From Paenibacillus sp. J31TS4 (GTDB lineage Bacteria; Bacillota; Bacilli; Paenibacillales; NBRC-103111): a DNA stretch of 64,000 nucleotides. The notes under the pieces were generated by a model, which worked only from the letters and a program-made list of their open reading frames with translations, had not been told where the DNA came from and did no database searches. Numbering within the stretch: position 1 is the first letter of the stretch; each line of letters begins with the position of its first letter. Positions 36,226 through 44,290 of this stretch are shown here, piece by piece. A program made the position numbers and the translations under genes. The stretch spans positions 124,001 through 188,000 of the forward strand of contig NZ_BOSI01000001.1 of assembly GCF_018403265.1 (NCBI RefSeq), given 5' to 3'.

Positions 36226-36292
36226 GCAAGAAGAAGCAACCGTCAAGCCCCCTGCAGGAGCAGTTCCCGGCTTCGGTTGCTTCTTCGCTTTT
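36226..36292 (+). terminator. Intrinsic terminator after the sleB-like gene
   Basis: GAAGAAGCAACCG (from about 36229) pairs with CGGTTGCTTCTTC (36274-36286), 13 bp, followed by GCTTTTCC. Its 3' arm contains the -35 of the next promoter. Confidence 0.75.
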
Positions 36293-36306
36293 CCAGGGAA
36301 TATAAT
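36277..36306 (+). promoter_or_regulatory. Promoter for ymfF-ymfH
   Basis: TTGCTT (36277-36282), 18-bp spacer, TATAAT (36301-36306). The -35 lies inside the terminator stem of the upstream gene. Confidence 0.65.
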
Positions 36307-36372
36307 GGAATCGGTTTAAGGTTCCCAGCAAGCGACCCAACATCCATCAACAAAGAAAGGGGCATGCGCGGT

Positions 36373-37677
36373 ATGAGACCAGCAAGCTTTCACCGCTCGA
36401 ACGTGAACGGAATCCGGCTGCATGTTCTGCCGACGGACCGCTTCAAGACCTACGCCATCAGTGTCTATTTGGGCACCCCGCTCAAAGAAGGGAACGTGAC
36501 GCCTACGGCGCTCGTGCCCTTCGTGCTCCGCCGCGGAACGGAATCGCTCCCCGAGACCAAGCAGGTCCGGGCGCGGCTCGACGACCTGTACGGAGCCGGC
36601 TTCGGGTTCGATATCTACAAGCGCGGGAACTACCAGCTCGTGCAATTCCGTACGGATACGATCGACGACCGGTTTGCGGAAGGATCCGCTTCTATGCTGA
36701 AGCAGGCTCTCGCTTTTCTGGGCGAGGTGCTGCAGCGGCCGGCGCAGGAGAACGGCCGGCTCGTCCCGCATTATGTGGAAGCCGAGAAGCAGACTCTGCG
36801 CCGCCGGATCGAGGCGGTTGGCAACGACAAAATGCGTTATGCCGCGGAGCGTTGTCTGGAAGTCATGTTTGAAGACGATCCCTACCGGCTGCATCCGCTG
36901 GGCAGGGCTGAGGAGATCGAGGGCATATCTCCCGAGTCGCTGTTCGAGCATTACCGGGAATGGCTCCGTACGTCTCCGCTCGATCTCTACATAGTCGGCA
37001 ACACGACGGTGGAGGAAGCGGAATCGCTCGTCCGGGAAGCATTCGGCTTAGCTGGCGGCGAGCGGGCCGGCTATGTCCCCTCGCCCGTCTCGCCTATCGC
37101 AAGGCCTGTCAAAAAAGCGGTGGACCGGCTCGAGGTCAACCAGGGCAAGCTGAACATGGGACTGCGGACCGGTATCACGTACGGAGACGAGCGGTATCCC
37201 GCCGCTCTGCTGTACAACGGCGTCCTCGGCGGCTACGCCCACTCCAAGCTGTTCCTGAACGTGCGGGAGAAGGAGAGTCTGGCCTATTACGCCTCGTCCA
37301 GCCTGGACGGACACAAAGGGATATTGACGATTCAATCGGGCATCGAATTCGCCAATTACGACAAAGCGGTTTCCATCATTCTCGCGCAGCTGGAAGCGAT
37401 GAAGAGGGGCGATATCGATTCGCTTGAGCTTCAGCAGACGAAGGCGATGATCGCCAATCAGCTTCGAGAAATTGAGGATTCGGCCTTTGAGATGATCGGC
37501 TTTGATTTCAATAATGTGCTGTCCGGCCGCGAACGGACTGTGGCATCGCTGATTGCGGCGGTCGAAGAGACCGGGACGGACGCGATTCGGGCTGTGGCGG
37601 AACAGGTCGAGCTGGATACGATTTATTTCTTGACGAACGGGGAAGGAGGGGAAACCGATGCAAGTGCGGGAGTATAA
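36373..37677 (+). CDS. M16-like protein without zinc motif (YmfF-like)
   Basis: A 434-aa member of the M16 superfamily by fold and neighbourhood. It keeps the C-terminal YASSSLDGHKGILTIQSGIE-like region and the RLDDLYGAGF segment, but where active relatives carry HxxEH this protein reads LVPFVLRRGT, so it cannot bind zinc in the usual way. It precedes an M16 protein with an intact site and overlaps it by 20 nt, suggesting a heterodimer of regulatory and catalytic subunits, as in other split M16 enzymes. ATG 36373 is favoured over ATG 36364 by the spacing to AAAGGGG. Confidence 0.85.
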   Translation: MRPASFHRSNVNGIRLHVLPTDRFKTYAISVYLGTPLKEGNVTPTALVPFVLRRGTESLPETKQVRARLDDLYGAGFGFDIYKRGNYQLVQFRTDTIDDRFAEGSASMLKQALAFLGEVLQRPAQENGRLVPHYVEAEKQTLRRRIEAVGNDKMRYAAERCLEVMFEDDPYRLHPLGRAEEIEGISPESLFEHYREWLRTSPLDLYIVGNTTVEEAESLVREAFGLAGGERAGYVPSPVSPIARPVKKAVDRLEVNQGKLNMGLRTGITYGDERYPAALLYNGVLGGYAHSKLFLNVREKESLAYYASSSLDGHKGILTIQSGIEFANYDKAVSIILAQLEAMKRGDIDSLELQQTKAMIANQLREIEDSAFEMIGFDFNNVLSGRERTVASLIAAVEETGTDAIRAVAEQVELDTIYFLTNGEGGETDASAGV

Positions 37678-38944
37678 GCAGCTGAAGGAAACGCTGTACA
37701 CCGAAACGCTGGAGAACGGGCTGAAGGTCTATCTCCTGCCGAAGCCGGGCTTTCAGAAAACCTATGCGACCTTCTCAACCCGGTACGGCTCGGTGGATAA
37801 CCGATTCCGGGTGGGCGACGGGCAAATCCAGGACGTTCCAGACGGAATCGCCCACTTTCTCGAGCACAAAATGTTCGAAGAGCCGACCGGCGACATTTTC
37901 GCAACCTTTGCCGAGCAGGGAGCCAGCGCCAATGCGTTCACAAGCTTCGACCGGACGCTGTACCTGTTCTCGGCGACCGACCGAATCGAGGAGAACGTCA
38001 CCACACTGCTAGACTTCGTGCAGAACCCTTATTTCACGGACGAGAATGTCGAGAAGGAGAAAGGAATCATCGGGCAGGAGATCAAGATGTACGACGACCA
38101 TCCCGATTTCCGCGTCTATTACGGGCTGCTCGAGGCGATGTTCCACCGCCATCCCATCCGGATCGACATCGCCGGAACGATCGAATCTATCGCGCAGATT
38201 ACGAAAGAAACGCTTTACACGTGCTACCGTACCTTTTACCACCCCAGCAACATGGGGCTGTTCATAGCGGGCGGGATCGATCCTGACAACTTGCTTGCCC
38301 TTATCCGCCGCAACCAGGCGGGCAAAACGTTTGAACCCCAGGGGCCGATTGAGCGGTTCTATCCGGAGGAGCCGGACAGCGTATGCGAACCGGTCAAGCG
38401 GTTCCGCCTTCCGGTATCGGAGCCTAAGTGCCTGTTCGGTTTCAAGGAAGGTACGGGACCGATCGACGCTGCCCAGCTGCTTCGCCAAGAGGTGCTGACC
38501 GAGGTCATGCTGGATGCGCTGTTCGGTCCGAGCTCGGATCTATACCAGACGCTGTACGAGGAAGAGCTGATCTCCGACAGCTTCGGCTTCGATTATAATG
38601 CATCGCAGGAATGCCGCTTTTCCGTTCTGGGCGGGGACACCCCCGACCCGGACCGTCTGCTCGTCCGGTTCCGCGAGCTGCTCGAGCCGGTGATCGCAAG
38701 CGGACTGGCGGCTGAGGACTTCGAGCGGAGCCGCAAAAAGAAGATCGGCGGCTTCCTGCGGATGCTCAATTCGACGGAGGCGGTGGCCAACACGTACACG
38801 ACATATGCCTTTCGGGGTATCGATCTGTTCGACTGCCTGTCCCTCTATGGGGAGCTGACGCTCGAGGAAGCGAACCGTCGGCTGCGCGACCATTTCCGCT
38901 GGGACCGGCTGGCTGTCTCCATCGTCAGCGCGCAGGAATCATGA
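37658..38944 (+). CDS. M16-family zinc protease (YmfH-like)
   Basis: A 428-aa peptidase with the inverted zinc motif HFLEH at residues 66-70 in GIAHFLEHKMFEEP and a distal Glu region (EKEKGIIGQEIKMYDDHPD). The C-terminal half contains DSFGFDYNASQECRFSV, typical of this branch. It overlaps the upstream zinc-free relative by 20 nt and the following ymfI by 4 nt, so all three are probably translated together. The substrate is not known. It may form an active dimer with the upstream product (inference). Confidence 0.92.
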   Translation: MQVREYKQLKETLYTETLENGLKVYLLPKPGFQKTYATFSTRYGSVDNRFRVGDGQIQDVPDGIAHFLEHKMFEEPTGDIFATFAEQGASANAFTSFDRTLYLFSATDRIEENVTTLLDFVQNPYFTDENVEKEKGIIGQEIKMYDDHPDFRVYYGLLEAMFHRHPIRIDIAGTIESIAQITKETLYTCYRTFYHPSNMGLFIAGGIDPDNLLALIRRNQAGKTFEPQGPIERFYPEEPDSVCEPVKRFRLPVSEPKCLFGFKEGTGPIDAAQLLRQEVLTEVMLDALFGPSSDLYQTLYEEELISDSFGFDYNASQECRFSVLGGDTPDPDRLLVRFRELLEPVIASGLAAEDFERSRKKKIGGFLRMLNSTEAVANTYTTYAFRGIDLFDCLSLYGELTLEEANRRLRDHFRWDRLAVSIVSAQES

Positions 38945-39693
38945 CGGGCAAACCGTTTCCCGAGCAGACCGTGCTCGTGACGGGAGCGAGCCGCGGAATC
39001 GGAGCCGCGGTGGCCGAACGGTTCGCCCAAGCCGGCCTTCGGGTGGTCGTCCATTACAGGGAAGGTCACGAAGCGGCCAACGAGGTGGCCAGACGCTGCG
39101 CGGCGCATGGAGCGCAGGTTCTGACCGCGCAGGCGGACGTCGCCAGCAGGGAACAGCTGCTTGCCATGAAGGAGCGTCTCGACCGGTACGGCTTTCCGCC
39201 GGATATCGTGGTGAACAGCGCGGGAATCGCCCATTACGGAATGGTCGCCGATTTGTCCGAAGCCGATTGGGACCGGGTCATGGCGGTGAATGCCAAGGGC
39301 ACCTTTTTGGTGGCGCAGACATTCATGGAGGCCATGGTCCGGAACAAGTATGGCCGGATTATCAATATATCTTCGGTCTGGGGTAATGCCGGCGCTTCTT
39401 GCGAAGCCGTCTATTCTGCCAGCAAGGGGGCCGTTCATGCCTTCACCAAGGCGCTGGCCAAGGAGCTTGCGCCTTCGGGGATTACAGTGAACGCGGTGGC
39501 GCCCGGGGCGGTAGCAACCGAGATGATGGCGGGCTTCGACGAGCAGGAGCGGAGGGCAATCGCAGAAGAAATCCCGGCAGGGCGGTTCGCCGAGCCGTCC
39601 GAGGTGGCGTCGCTTGTTTATTTTTTGGCACTTCCCGAATCCGGCTATCTGACGGGTCAGATCATCAGCCCGAACGGAGGATGGCTGACGTGA
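38941..39693 (+). CDS. ymfI: SDR oxidoreductase, EF-P 5-aminopentanone reductase type (YmfI)
   Basis: A 250-aa short-chain dehydrogenase. The cofactor motif TGASRGIG is at residues 14-21, the NSAG motif follows near 91, and the catalytic YSASK is at 158-162. In B. subtilis, YmfI reduces 5-aminopentanone on the Lys of EF-P to the mature 5-aminopentanol. The function is inferred from the conserved ymfF-ymfH-ymfI-ymfJ-ymfK neighbourhood, because sequence alone also fits a FabG-type ketoreductase. It starts within the ymfH stop (ATGA). Confidence 0.83.
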   Translation: MTGKPFPEQTVLVTGASRGIGAAVAERFAQAGLRVVVHYREGHEAANEVARRCAAHGAQVLTAQADVASREQLLAMKERLDRYGFPPDIVVNSAGIAHYGMVADLSEADWDRVMAVNAKGTFLVAQTFMEAMVRNKYGRIINISSVWGNAGASCEAVYSASKGAVHAFTKALAKELAPSGITVNAVAPGAVATEMMAGFDEQERRAIAEEIPAGRFAEPSEVASLVYFLALPESGYLTGQIISPNGGWLT

Positions 39694-39770
39694 TTGACTG
39701 GTTTTTCCGGTTTCTCTCCGGGCAGGAGGGCGCATACCCCGTGCGGGGATTGCAAACCCTACTTATGTAG
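39690..39770 (+). CDS. Possible 26-aa small protein
   Basis: GTG at 39690 overlaps the upstream TGA (GTGA), and CGGAGG lies 9 nt before it. The 26 codons encode a short aromatic N-terminus (IDWFFRFLSGQEG) and end at TAG. The frame is short and the ribosome site is also part of the upstream coding sequence, so chance is a real alternative. No family is recognised. Confidence 0.2.
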   Translation: MIDWFFRFLSGQEGAYPVRGLQTLLM

Positions 39771-39798
39771 GCCGATACCTTTAAAGGAGGAACCGTGA

Positions 39799-40056
39799 AT
39801 GGACACGACTGTGCTTAAATCGTTTGACAAATGGAAGGAATTCCTCGCCGAGCGCGTCGGCAAAGCCGAGCAATCGGGCATGAGTGAAGAGACGATCTCC
39901 AAGCTCGCCTACGAGATCGGCGGTTTTCTGGCCGACAAGATCGATCCGAAGAACAATGAAGAGCGCGTTCTGAAGGAGCTGTGGGACGTTGGCAACGAGG
40001 ACGAGCGCAAGACGATCGCCCGCCTCATGATCCGTTGGGTCGGACAATCCAAATAG
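39799..40056 (+). CDS. DUF3243 protein (YmfJ-like)
   Basis: An 85-aa, highly charged, probably all-helical protein. The stretch SFDKWKEFLAERV followed by KLAYEIGGFLADKIDPKNNEER is typical of the DUF3243/YmfJ family encoded after ymfI in Bacillales. AAAGGAGGAA precedes the ATG. No membrane segment, Cys or known catalytic motif is visible, and the family has no assigned function. A terminator follows immediately. Confidence 0.9.
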   Translation: MDTTVLKSFDKWKEFLAERVGKAEQSGMSEETISKLAYEIGGFLADKIDPKNNEERVLKELWDVGNEDERKTIARLMIRWVGQSK

Positions 40057-40060
40057 CAAG

Positions 40061-40093
40061 GAAAATGCCTCCTTCACGGGAGGTTTTTCTTTT
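40061..40093 (+). terminator. Intrinsic terminator after ymfJ
   Basis: GAAAA-TG-CCTCC / GGAGG-TTTTTC hairpin with TTTTCTTTT. The next gene's -10 follows 12 nt later. Confidence 0.85.
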
Positions 40094-40100
40094 GCGACCA

Positions 40101-40109
40101 TGCTATACT
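40101..40109 (+). promoter_or_regulatory. Extended -10 promoter for ymfK
   Basis: TGC-TATACT at 40101-40109. No good -35 is visible because the upstream bases belong to the ymfJ terminator. Confidence 0.45.
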
Positions 40110-40219
40110 AGAGGGGAATGTTTTTTGTCCAAAAGAGTGGAAGCCTCCTGACGAATTATGTAGAATAATGGGGAGGAAGGGCGGAACTTAACGAGAGGGA
40201 TGAGGGGAAGGGTTTGGAG

Positions 40220-40978
40220 ATGAAGCAGTGGTACATGGAGTACAAAATACATAAAAACAGACCCGGGCTCCTTGGTGATATTGCCTCCATGATGGGGATG
40301 CTGGATATCAACATCATTACGATTAACGGGGTGGAGGACCGCACGCGCGGCATGCTCCTGCAGACGCCCGACGACGAAAAAATCGAGATCATGGGCAAGC
40401 TGCTCAAGAAGGTCGACAATATTACGATCAACGCGCTGCGTCCGCCGAAGCTGGTCGATATTCTTGCCGTACGTCACGGACGCTATATCGAGCGGGATTC
40501 GGACGACCGCAAAACGTTTCGGTTCACGAGAGACGAGCTCGGCCTGCTGGTTGATTTTCTCGGAGAAGTGTTTAAGAGAGAAGGGAACCAGGTCATCGGT
40601 CTGCGCGGGATGCCGCGCGTCGGCAAGACGGAATCGATCATTGCGGGCAGCGTCTGCTCGAACAAGCGTTGGGCATTCGTTTCGTCGACCCTTCTACGCC
40701 AGACGGTTCGCAGCCAGCTGTCCGAGGATGAGATGAACCCGAATAACGTTTTCATTATCGACGGCATCGTCTCGACACTGCGCTCGAACGAGAAGCACCA
40801 TATGCTTCTGCAGGAGATCATGGCAATGAACAGCACCAAGGTCATTGAGCACCCCGATATCTTTGTGCGGGAATCGCGCTATGACTACAACGATTTCGAC
40901 ATCATCGTCGAACTGCGCAACACGCCGGACGAAGAAATCTCTTATGAGAAGTTTACGACCGCGCTGGACGATTTTTAA
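40220..40978 (+). CDS. DUF3388 protein (YmfK-like) with ACT-like and P-loop segments
   Basis: A 252-aa protein at the ymfK locus. The first ~75 residues look like an ACT-type ligand-binding domain (YKIHKNRPGLLGDIASMMG, then DINIITINGVEDRTRGMLL). The second half carries a Walker A-like sequence GMPRVGKTE near residue 130, followed by a hydrophobic strand ending in IDG (NVFIIDGIV) that could serve as Walker B. The pairing suggests a ligand-regulated nucleotide-binding protein, but no function is known. ATG 40220 is preferred over TTG 40214 because GAGGGGAAGG lies at a better distance. The domain readings are mine. Confidence 0.85.
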   Translation: MKQWYMEYKIHKNRPGLLGDIASMMGMLDINIITINGVEDRTRGMLLQTPDDEKIEIMGKLLKKVDNITINALRPPKLVDILAVRHGRYIERDSDDRKTFRFTRDELGLLVDFLGEVFKREGNQVIGLRGMPRVGKTESIIAGSVCSNKRWAFVSSTLLRQTVRSQLSEDEMNPNNVFIIDGIVSTLRSNEKHHMLLQEIMAMNSTKVIEHPDIFVRESRYDYNDFDIIVELRNTPDEEISYEKFTTALDDF

Positions 40979-41011
40979 TCAATTGCGAACGAGCAAGGGA
41001 GGTGAACTTGT

Positions 41012-41959
41012 GTGCACGAGCTTGGCCAACTGCTGAAAAAAGAGCGGATCGCTAAGGGAATTTCGCTGGACGACCTGCAGGATTCCACTAAGATCCGCAA
41101 ACGATATCTGGAAGCGATTGAGGAAGGCAACTTCAAGGTGCTTCCCGGCAATTTTTACGTTAGAGCCTTCATTAAAAGCTATGCCGAGGCGGTAGGCCTC
41201 GATCCGAATGAGCTGCTGCGGATGTACCGCAACGTACTGCCGGCTCCCGAGCCGGAGCCCGCGGTCGAGCCGGTGAGACGAAGCCGGGCATCGACCAAGA
41301 GCTCGGAAGGAATGGGCAAGTGGGCGACGGGCATCATGCTCTGGTCGTTCCTTATTCTGATTCTTGTTCTAATTTATTATTTCGTGAGTACATATAACGA
41401 TCCGAAGGATCCGACGGATACGTCGGCCGGGAGCGGGGAACGCATCACCGCGAAGTCCAGCTCGGACATCGGCGGCAGCGGGACGCCGGCTCCGGGTGGA
41501 GACGGCAAGCAGGGAAGCGGCCAGGCCGCAACGCCCACTCCGACTCCAACGCCGACCCCTACGCCGACTCCGACACCCTCGAGCATGGTGCAGCTGGTCC
41601 GCACGGACGAGAAGGGAACCGATTATTACACGGTTAACGGTACGGACAAGATTACGGTCGAGATGACCGTAGTCGGAGAGAAGTGCTGGATCGAGGTCGA
41701 TTCTCCCCGCAACAAGCTGGTGGAGCAGGGCAACCTGACCAAGGGGACGACCAAGTCGTGGGAGCTGACCGGCTCCGCGTATGTCGTCCTCGGCGCAGCA
41801 AGCGCCATCGAGCTCAAAGTGAACGGGACGCCGGTTCCGGTCGGCGACGCCCTGAACGTCAAACGGTTCCAGTTCGATTCGGCGACAGCCGAAGGAGGCA
41901 CCTCCTCCGGGACTTCTGCGGGCCAGACAACTACGCCTCCTGCCTCTACGGGCCGTTAA
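41012..41959 (+). CDS. rodZ: RodZ-like helix-turn-helix membrane protein (YmfM)
   Basis: A 315-aa cell-shape protein. It has an N-terminal cytoplasmic HTH_25 domain (LGQLLKKERIAKGISLDDL through GNFYVRAFIKSYA), known to bind MreB, and one membrane segment at about residues 109-127 (LWSFLILILVLIYYF). An external Ser/Gly/Thr/Pro-rich linker contains eight Thr-Pro dipeptides in a row. The C-terminal DUF4115 domain is VEMTVVGEKCWIEVDSPRN and onwards. The GTG start is backed by GGGAGGTGA. Downstream pgsA is in the usual position, with several genes between. Confidence 0.92.
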   Translation: MHELGQLLKKERIAKGISLDDLQDSTKIRKRYLEAIEEGNFKVLPGNFYVRAFIKSYAEAVGLDPNELLRMYRNVLPAPEPEPAVEPVRRSRASTKSSEGMGKWATGIMLWSFLILILVLIYYFVSTYNDPKDPTDTSAGSGERITAKSSSDIGGSGTPAPGGDGKQGSGQAATPTPTPTPTPTPTPTPSSMVQLVRTDEKGTDYYTVNGTDKITVEMTVVGEKCWIEVDSPRNKLVEQGNLTKGTTKSWELTGSAYVVLGAASAIELKVNGTPVPVGDALNVKRFQFDSATAEGGTSSGTSAGQTTTPPASTGR

Positions 41960-42035
41960 GGCACTAGACCCGGGATTGAAACCCGCTTCCGCTGGCAATG
42001 CTGATACTAGTCCATAAAGGAATAGAGGGATCACG

Positions 42036-42230
42036 TTGGTCAGCTGGATACTCATCGGCCTCGGTGCGGCGGTCAGCCTGCTCGGCTGGAGCCTGATGCC
42101 GGTCAACTGGGGGTACGGGTTGTTCGGATTTGGATTGGCGCATGTTTTGCTTGGCTGCCTCGACATGCTGCGCTCGCCCGAACGGCAGCAGGCCCAGGCG
42201 GACAATCAAACGAACAAGCAGGACAGCTAG
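42036..42230 (+). CDS. Small two-helix membrane protein of unknown function
   Basis: A 64-aa product starting at TTG 42036 with AGAGGGA just upstream. Residues 2-20 and 26-43 are hydrophobic and Gly/Leu/Trp-rich (ILIGLGAAVSLLGWSL; YGLFGFGLAHVLLG), joined by a tight turn. The tail is polar and Gln/Asn-rich. It sits 76 nt after rodZ and may be co-transcribed with it. I do not recognise the family. The hydropathy pattern and good ribosome site support a real gene. Confidence 0.65.
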   Translation: MVSWILIGLGAAVSLLGWSLMPVNWGYGLFGFGLAHVLLGCLDMLRSPERQQAQADNQTNKQDS

Positions 42231-42335
42231 AGTTAGCAGGGAGGCATCCGTCGCGATGCTTCCCTATGTGTGTGGCAAGCTATACTAGTTAGGAAGTGTT
42301 TCATATAGAAAAGAGAGAAAGGATGTGCCTTATCG

Positions 42336-42827
42336 ATGGCAGCAGACAATTCCTTTGACATTACTTCGAAGGTCGATATGAACGAGCTGACGAACGCAAT
42401 TCACCAAGCCGAGAAGGAGATCGAAAACCGGTTCGACTTCAAGGGCAGCAAGAGCAGCATCAAGCTGGAAAAAGACAGCATCGTTCTGGTCTCGGACGAT
42501 GACTTCAAGCTTCAGAACGTGCTCGACATTCTGCTGGCAAAGATGTCCAAGCGCGGCATCTCGCTCAAAAATCTGGAATACGGCAAGGTGGAGCCGGCTG
42601 CCCAGAGTACCGTCAAGCAGACGTTCTCTCTGAAGCAGGGCATCGATCAGGAGAACGCCAAAAAAATCAATACGTTGATCAAGAACACCAAGCTCAAGGT
42701 ACAAAGCCAGATCCAGGGCGATCAGATGCGCGTCTCGGGCAAGAACCGCGACGATCTACAGAAGATTATCCAGATGCTCAAGCAGGCAGACCTGCCGCTG
42801 GAGCTTCAGTTCGTGAACTTCCGTTAA
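42336..42827 (+). CDS. YajQ-family nucleotide-binding protein
   Basis: A 163-aa UPF0234/YajQ protein. It has the family N-terminus [19 protein letters not shown], the central [14 protein letters not shown] and C-terminal [16 protein letters not shown] with LQFVNFR at the end. Two ACT-like (ferredoxin-fold) repeats are expected. Some family members bind cyclic di-GMP and act with transcription factors, but this is not general. A -10-like TATACT at 42282 may drive it. The coding start is ATG 42336 after AAAGGATGTG, an imperfect ribosome site. Confidence 0.92.
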   Translation: MAADNSFDITSKVDMNELTNAIHQAEKEIENRFDFKGSKSSIKLEKDSIVLVSDDDFKLQNVLDILLAKMSKRGISLKNLEYGKVEPAAQSTVKQTFSLKQGIDQENAKKINTLIKNTKLKVQSQIQGDQMRVSGKNRDDLQKIIQMLKQADLPLELQFVNFR

Positions 42828-42836
42828 TGGACCGCC

Positions 42837-42879
42837 ACCCTTGCCCAACGGCTTTTTTGGCCGTACGGACAAGGGTTTT
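42837..42879 (+). terminator. Intrinsic terminator after the yajQ-family gene
   Basis: ACCCTTG...CAAGGGT stem with an inner CGGC/GCCG stem, followed by TTTTGCATTTTT. Confidence 0.8.
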
Positions 42880-42885
42880 GCATTT

Positions 42886-42915
42886 TTGACACCCGATTCT
42901 TACATATATTATACT
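42886..42915 (+). promoter_or_regulatory. Strong promoter for rimO
   Basis: Consensus TTGACA (42886-42891), 18-bp spacer, TATACT (42910-42915). Confidence 0.85.
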
Positions 42916-42961
42916 TGGGAAAAGAAATGAACGTTTGAACATTACTGGAGGAGCTTATTCC

Positions 42962-44290
42962 ATGACGGAGAAAGTGAAAGTAGTCACGCTCGGCTGTGAG
43001 AAAAACTTGGTCGATTCCGAGATAATGTCCGGCCTGATCGATGCGAGAGGCTATCAACTGGTACAAGACAAGGAAGAAGCAACGGTCATTATTGTCAATA
43101 CATGCGGCTTTATCGACGCGGCGAAGGAAGAATCGGTGAATACGATTCTGGATATGGCCGATCTGAAGAAGACGGCGCAGCTTAAGGCGCTGATCGTATC
43201 CGGCTGTCTGACGCAGCGCTATAAGGAACTGTTGATGGAGGAAATGCCCGAGATCGACGGCATAGTCGGAACGGGTGACTTTGACAAGATCACCGATATC
43301 GTCGACAAGGCGCTTGCCGGCAAGAGACCGGTATTGGTAGGCAACCCGGTCTTCAATTATGAGCAGGCGCTGCCCCGCCGGCTCGAGACACCCCGCTATA
43401 CCGCTTACGTCAAGATTGCGGAGGGCTGCGACAACGCCTGTACGTTCTGCAGCATTCCGATGATGCGCGGCAAATTCCGCAGCCGGAGCATGGAGTCCAT
43501 TCTGGACGAATGCGCACGTCTCGCGGAGCAGGGCGTCAAGGAGATCAGTCTGATTGCGCAGGACTCGACCAACTACGGCACGGACCTGTACGACGGCTTC
43601 ATGCTGCCGACGCTCATGAACAAAGTGAGCGAGGTGCCGGGCATCGAATGGGTGCGGCTGCACTACGCCTACCCCGGCTTCTTCACGGACGAGCTGATCG
43701 AGACGATAGCAAGCAACCCCAAGATTTGCAAATATATCGACATGCCTCTGCAGCACAGCGAGGATTCCATCCTGAAACGGATGAGAAGACCCGGCCGGCA
43801 GCGCGATACGCGCGAGCTCGTCCGCAAAATCCGTGCCCGCATTCCGGACGTGGCGCTCCGTACCTCGATCATCGTCGGGTTCCCTGGAGAAACGGAGGAA
43901 GACTTCGAGAACCTTGTCGCGTTCGTCAAGGAATTAGAATTCGACCGGCTCGGGGTCTTCACGTACTCCATGGAGGAGGATACACCAGCCTCCCGTCTGC
44001 CGGACCAGCTGCCAGAGGAGGTCAAGGAATACCGGGCCAACACGCTCATGGAGGTTCAGCGCCAAATCTCGAACAAGCTGAACGGCAAGCGGATCGGCCA
44101 AGAGCTGCAAGTGCTGATCGAACGGTACGACGGCCGCAACGACGTCTACATCGGCCGGTCGCAGTATGATGCGCCGGAGATTGACGGCGAGGTGTTCGTG
44201 AGCAAATGCAATGTCGGAATCGGAGAGATCGCAAACGTCAAGATTTCACATTCGCTCGAGTACGATCTGTCCGGGGAGGCCATTGCATGA
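42962..44290 (+). CDS. rimO: Ribosomal protein S12 methylthiotransferase RimO
   Basis: A radical-SAM enzyme (442 aa) that methylthiolates the conserved Asp of ribosomal protein S12. The N-terminal UPF0004 domain binds one Fe-S cluster through Cys in LGCEKNLVDSE, NTCGFIDAAKEES and VSGCLTQRY. The radical-SAM C-x3-C-x2-C is in EGCDNACTFCSIPMMRG. A C-terminal TRAM domain ends the protein. GGAGGAGC precedes ATG 42962; an upstream in-frame TTG at 42935 is not needed. It overlaps pgsA by 4 nt. Distinguished from MiaB (55495) by length and by the FIDAAKEE segment. Confidence 0.95.
   Translation: MTEKVKVVTLGCEKNLVDSEIMSGLIDARGYQLVQDKEEATVIIVNTCGFIDAAKEESVNTILDMADLKKTAQLKALIVSGCLTQRYKELLMEEMPEIDGIVGTGDFDKITDIVDKALAGKRPVLVGNPVFNYEQALPRRLETPRYTAYVKIAEGCDNACTFCSIPMMRGKFRSRSMESILDECARLAEQGVKEISLIAQDSTNYGTDLYDGFMLPTLMNKVSEVPGIEWVRLHYAYPGFFTDELIETIASNPKICKYIDMPLQHSEDSILKRMRRPGRQRDTRELVRKIRARIPDVALRTSIIVGFPGETEEDFENLVAFVKELEFDRLGVFTYSMEEDTPASRLPDQLPEEVKEYRANTLMEVQRQISNKLNGKRIGQELQVLIERYDGRNDVYIGRSQYDAPEIDGEVFVSKCNVGIGEIANVKISHSLEYDLSGEAIA

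Noticed and set aside
42935-42961. Upstream TTG start for rimO
   Set aside because: It would put the GGAGGAGC ribosome site inside the gene and add residues not found in the family.
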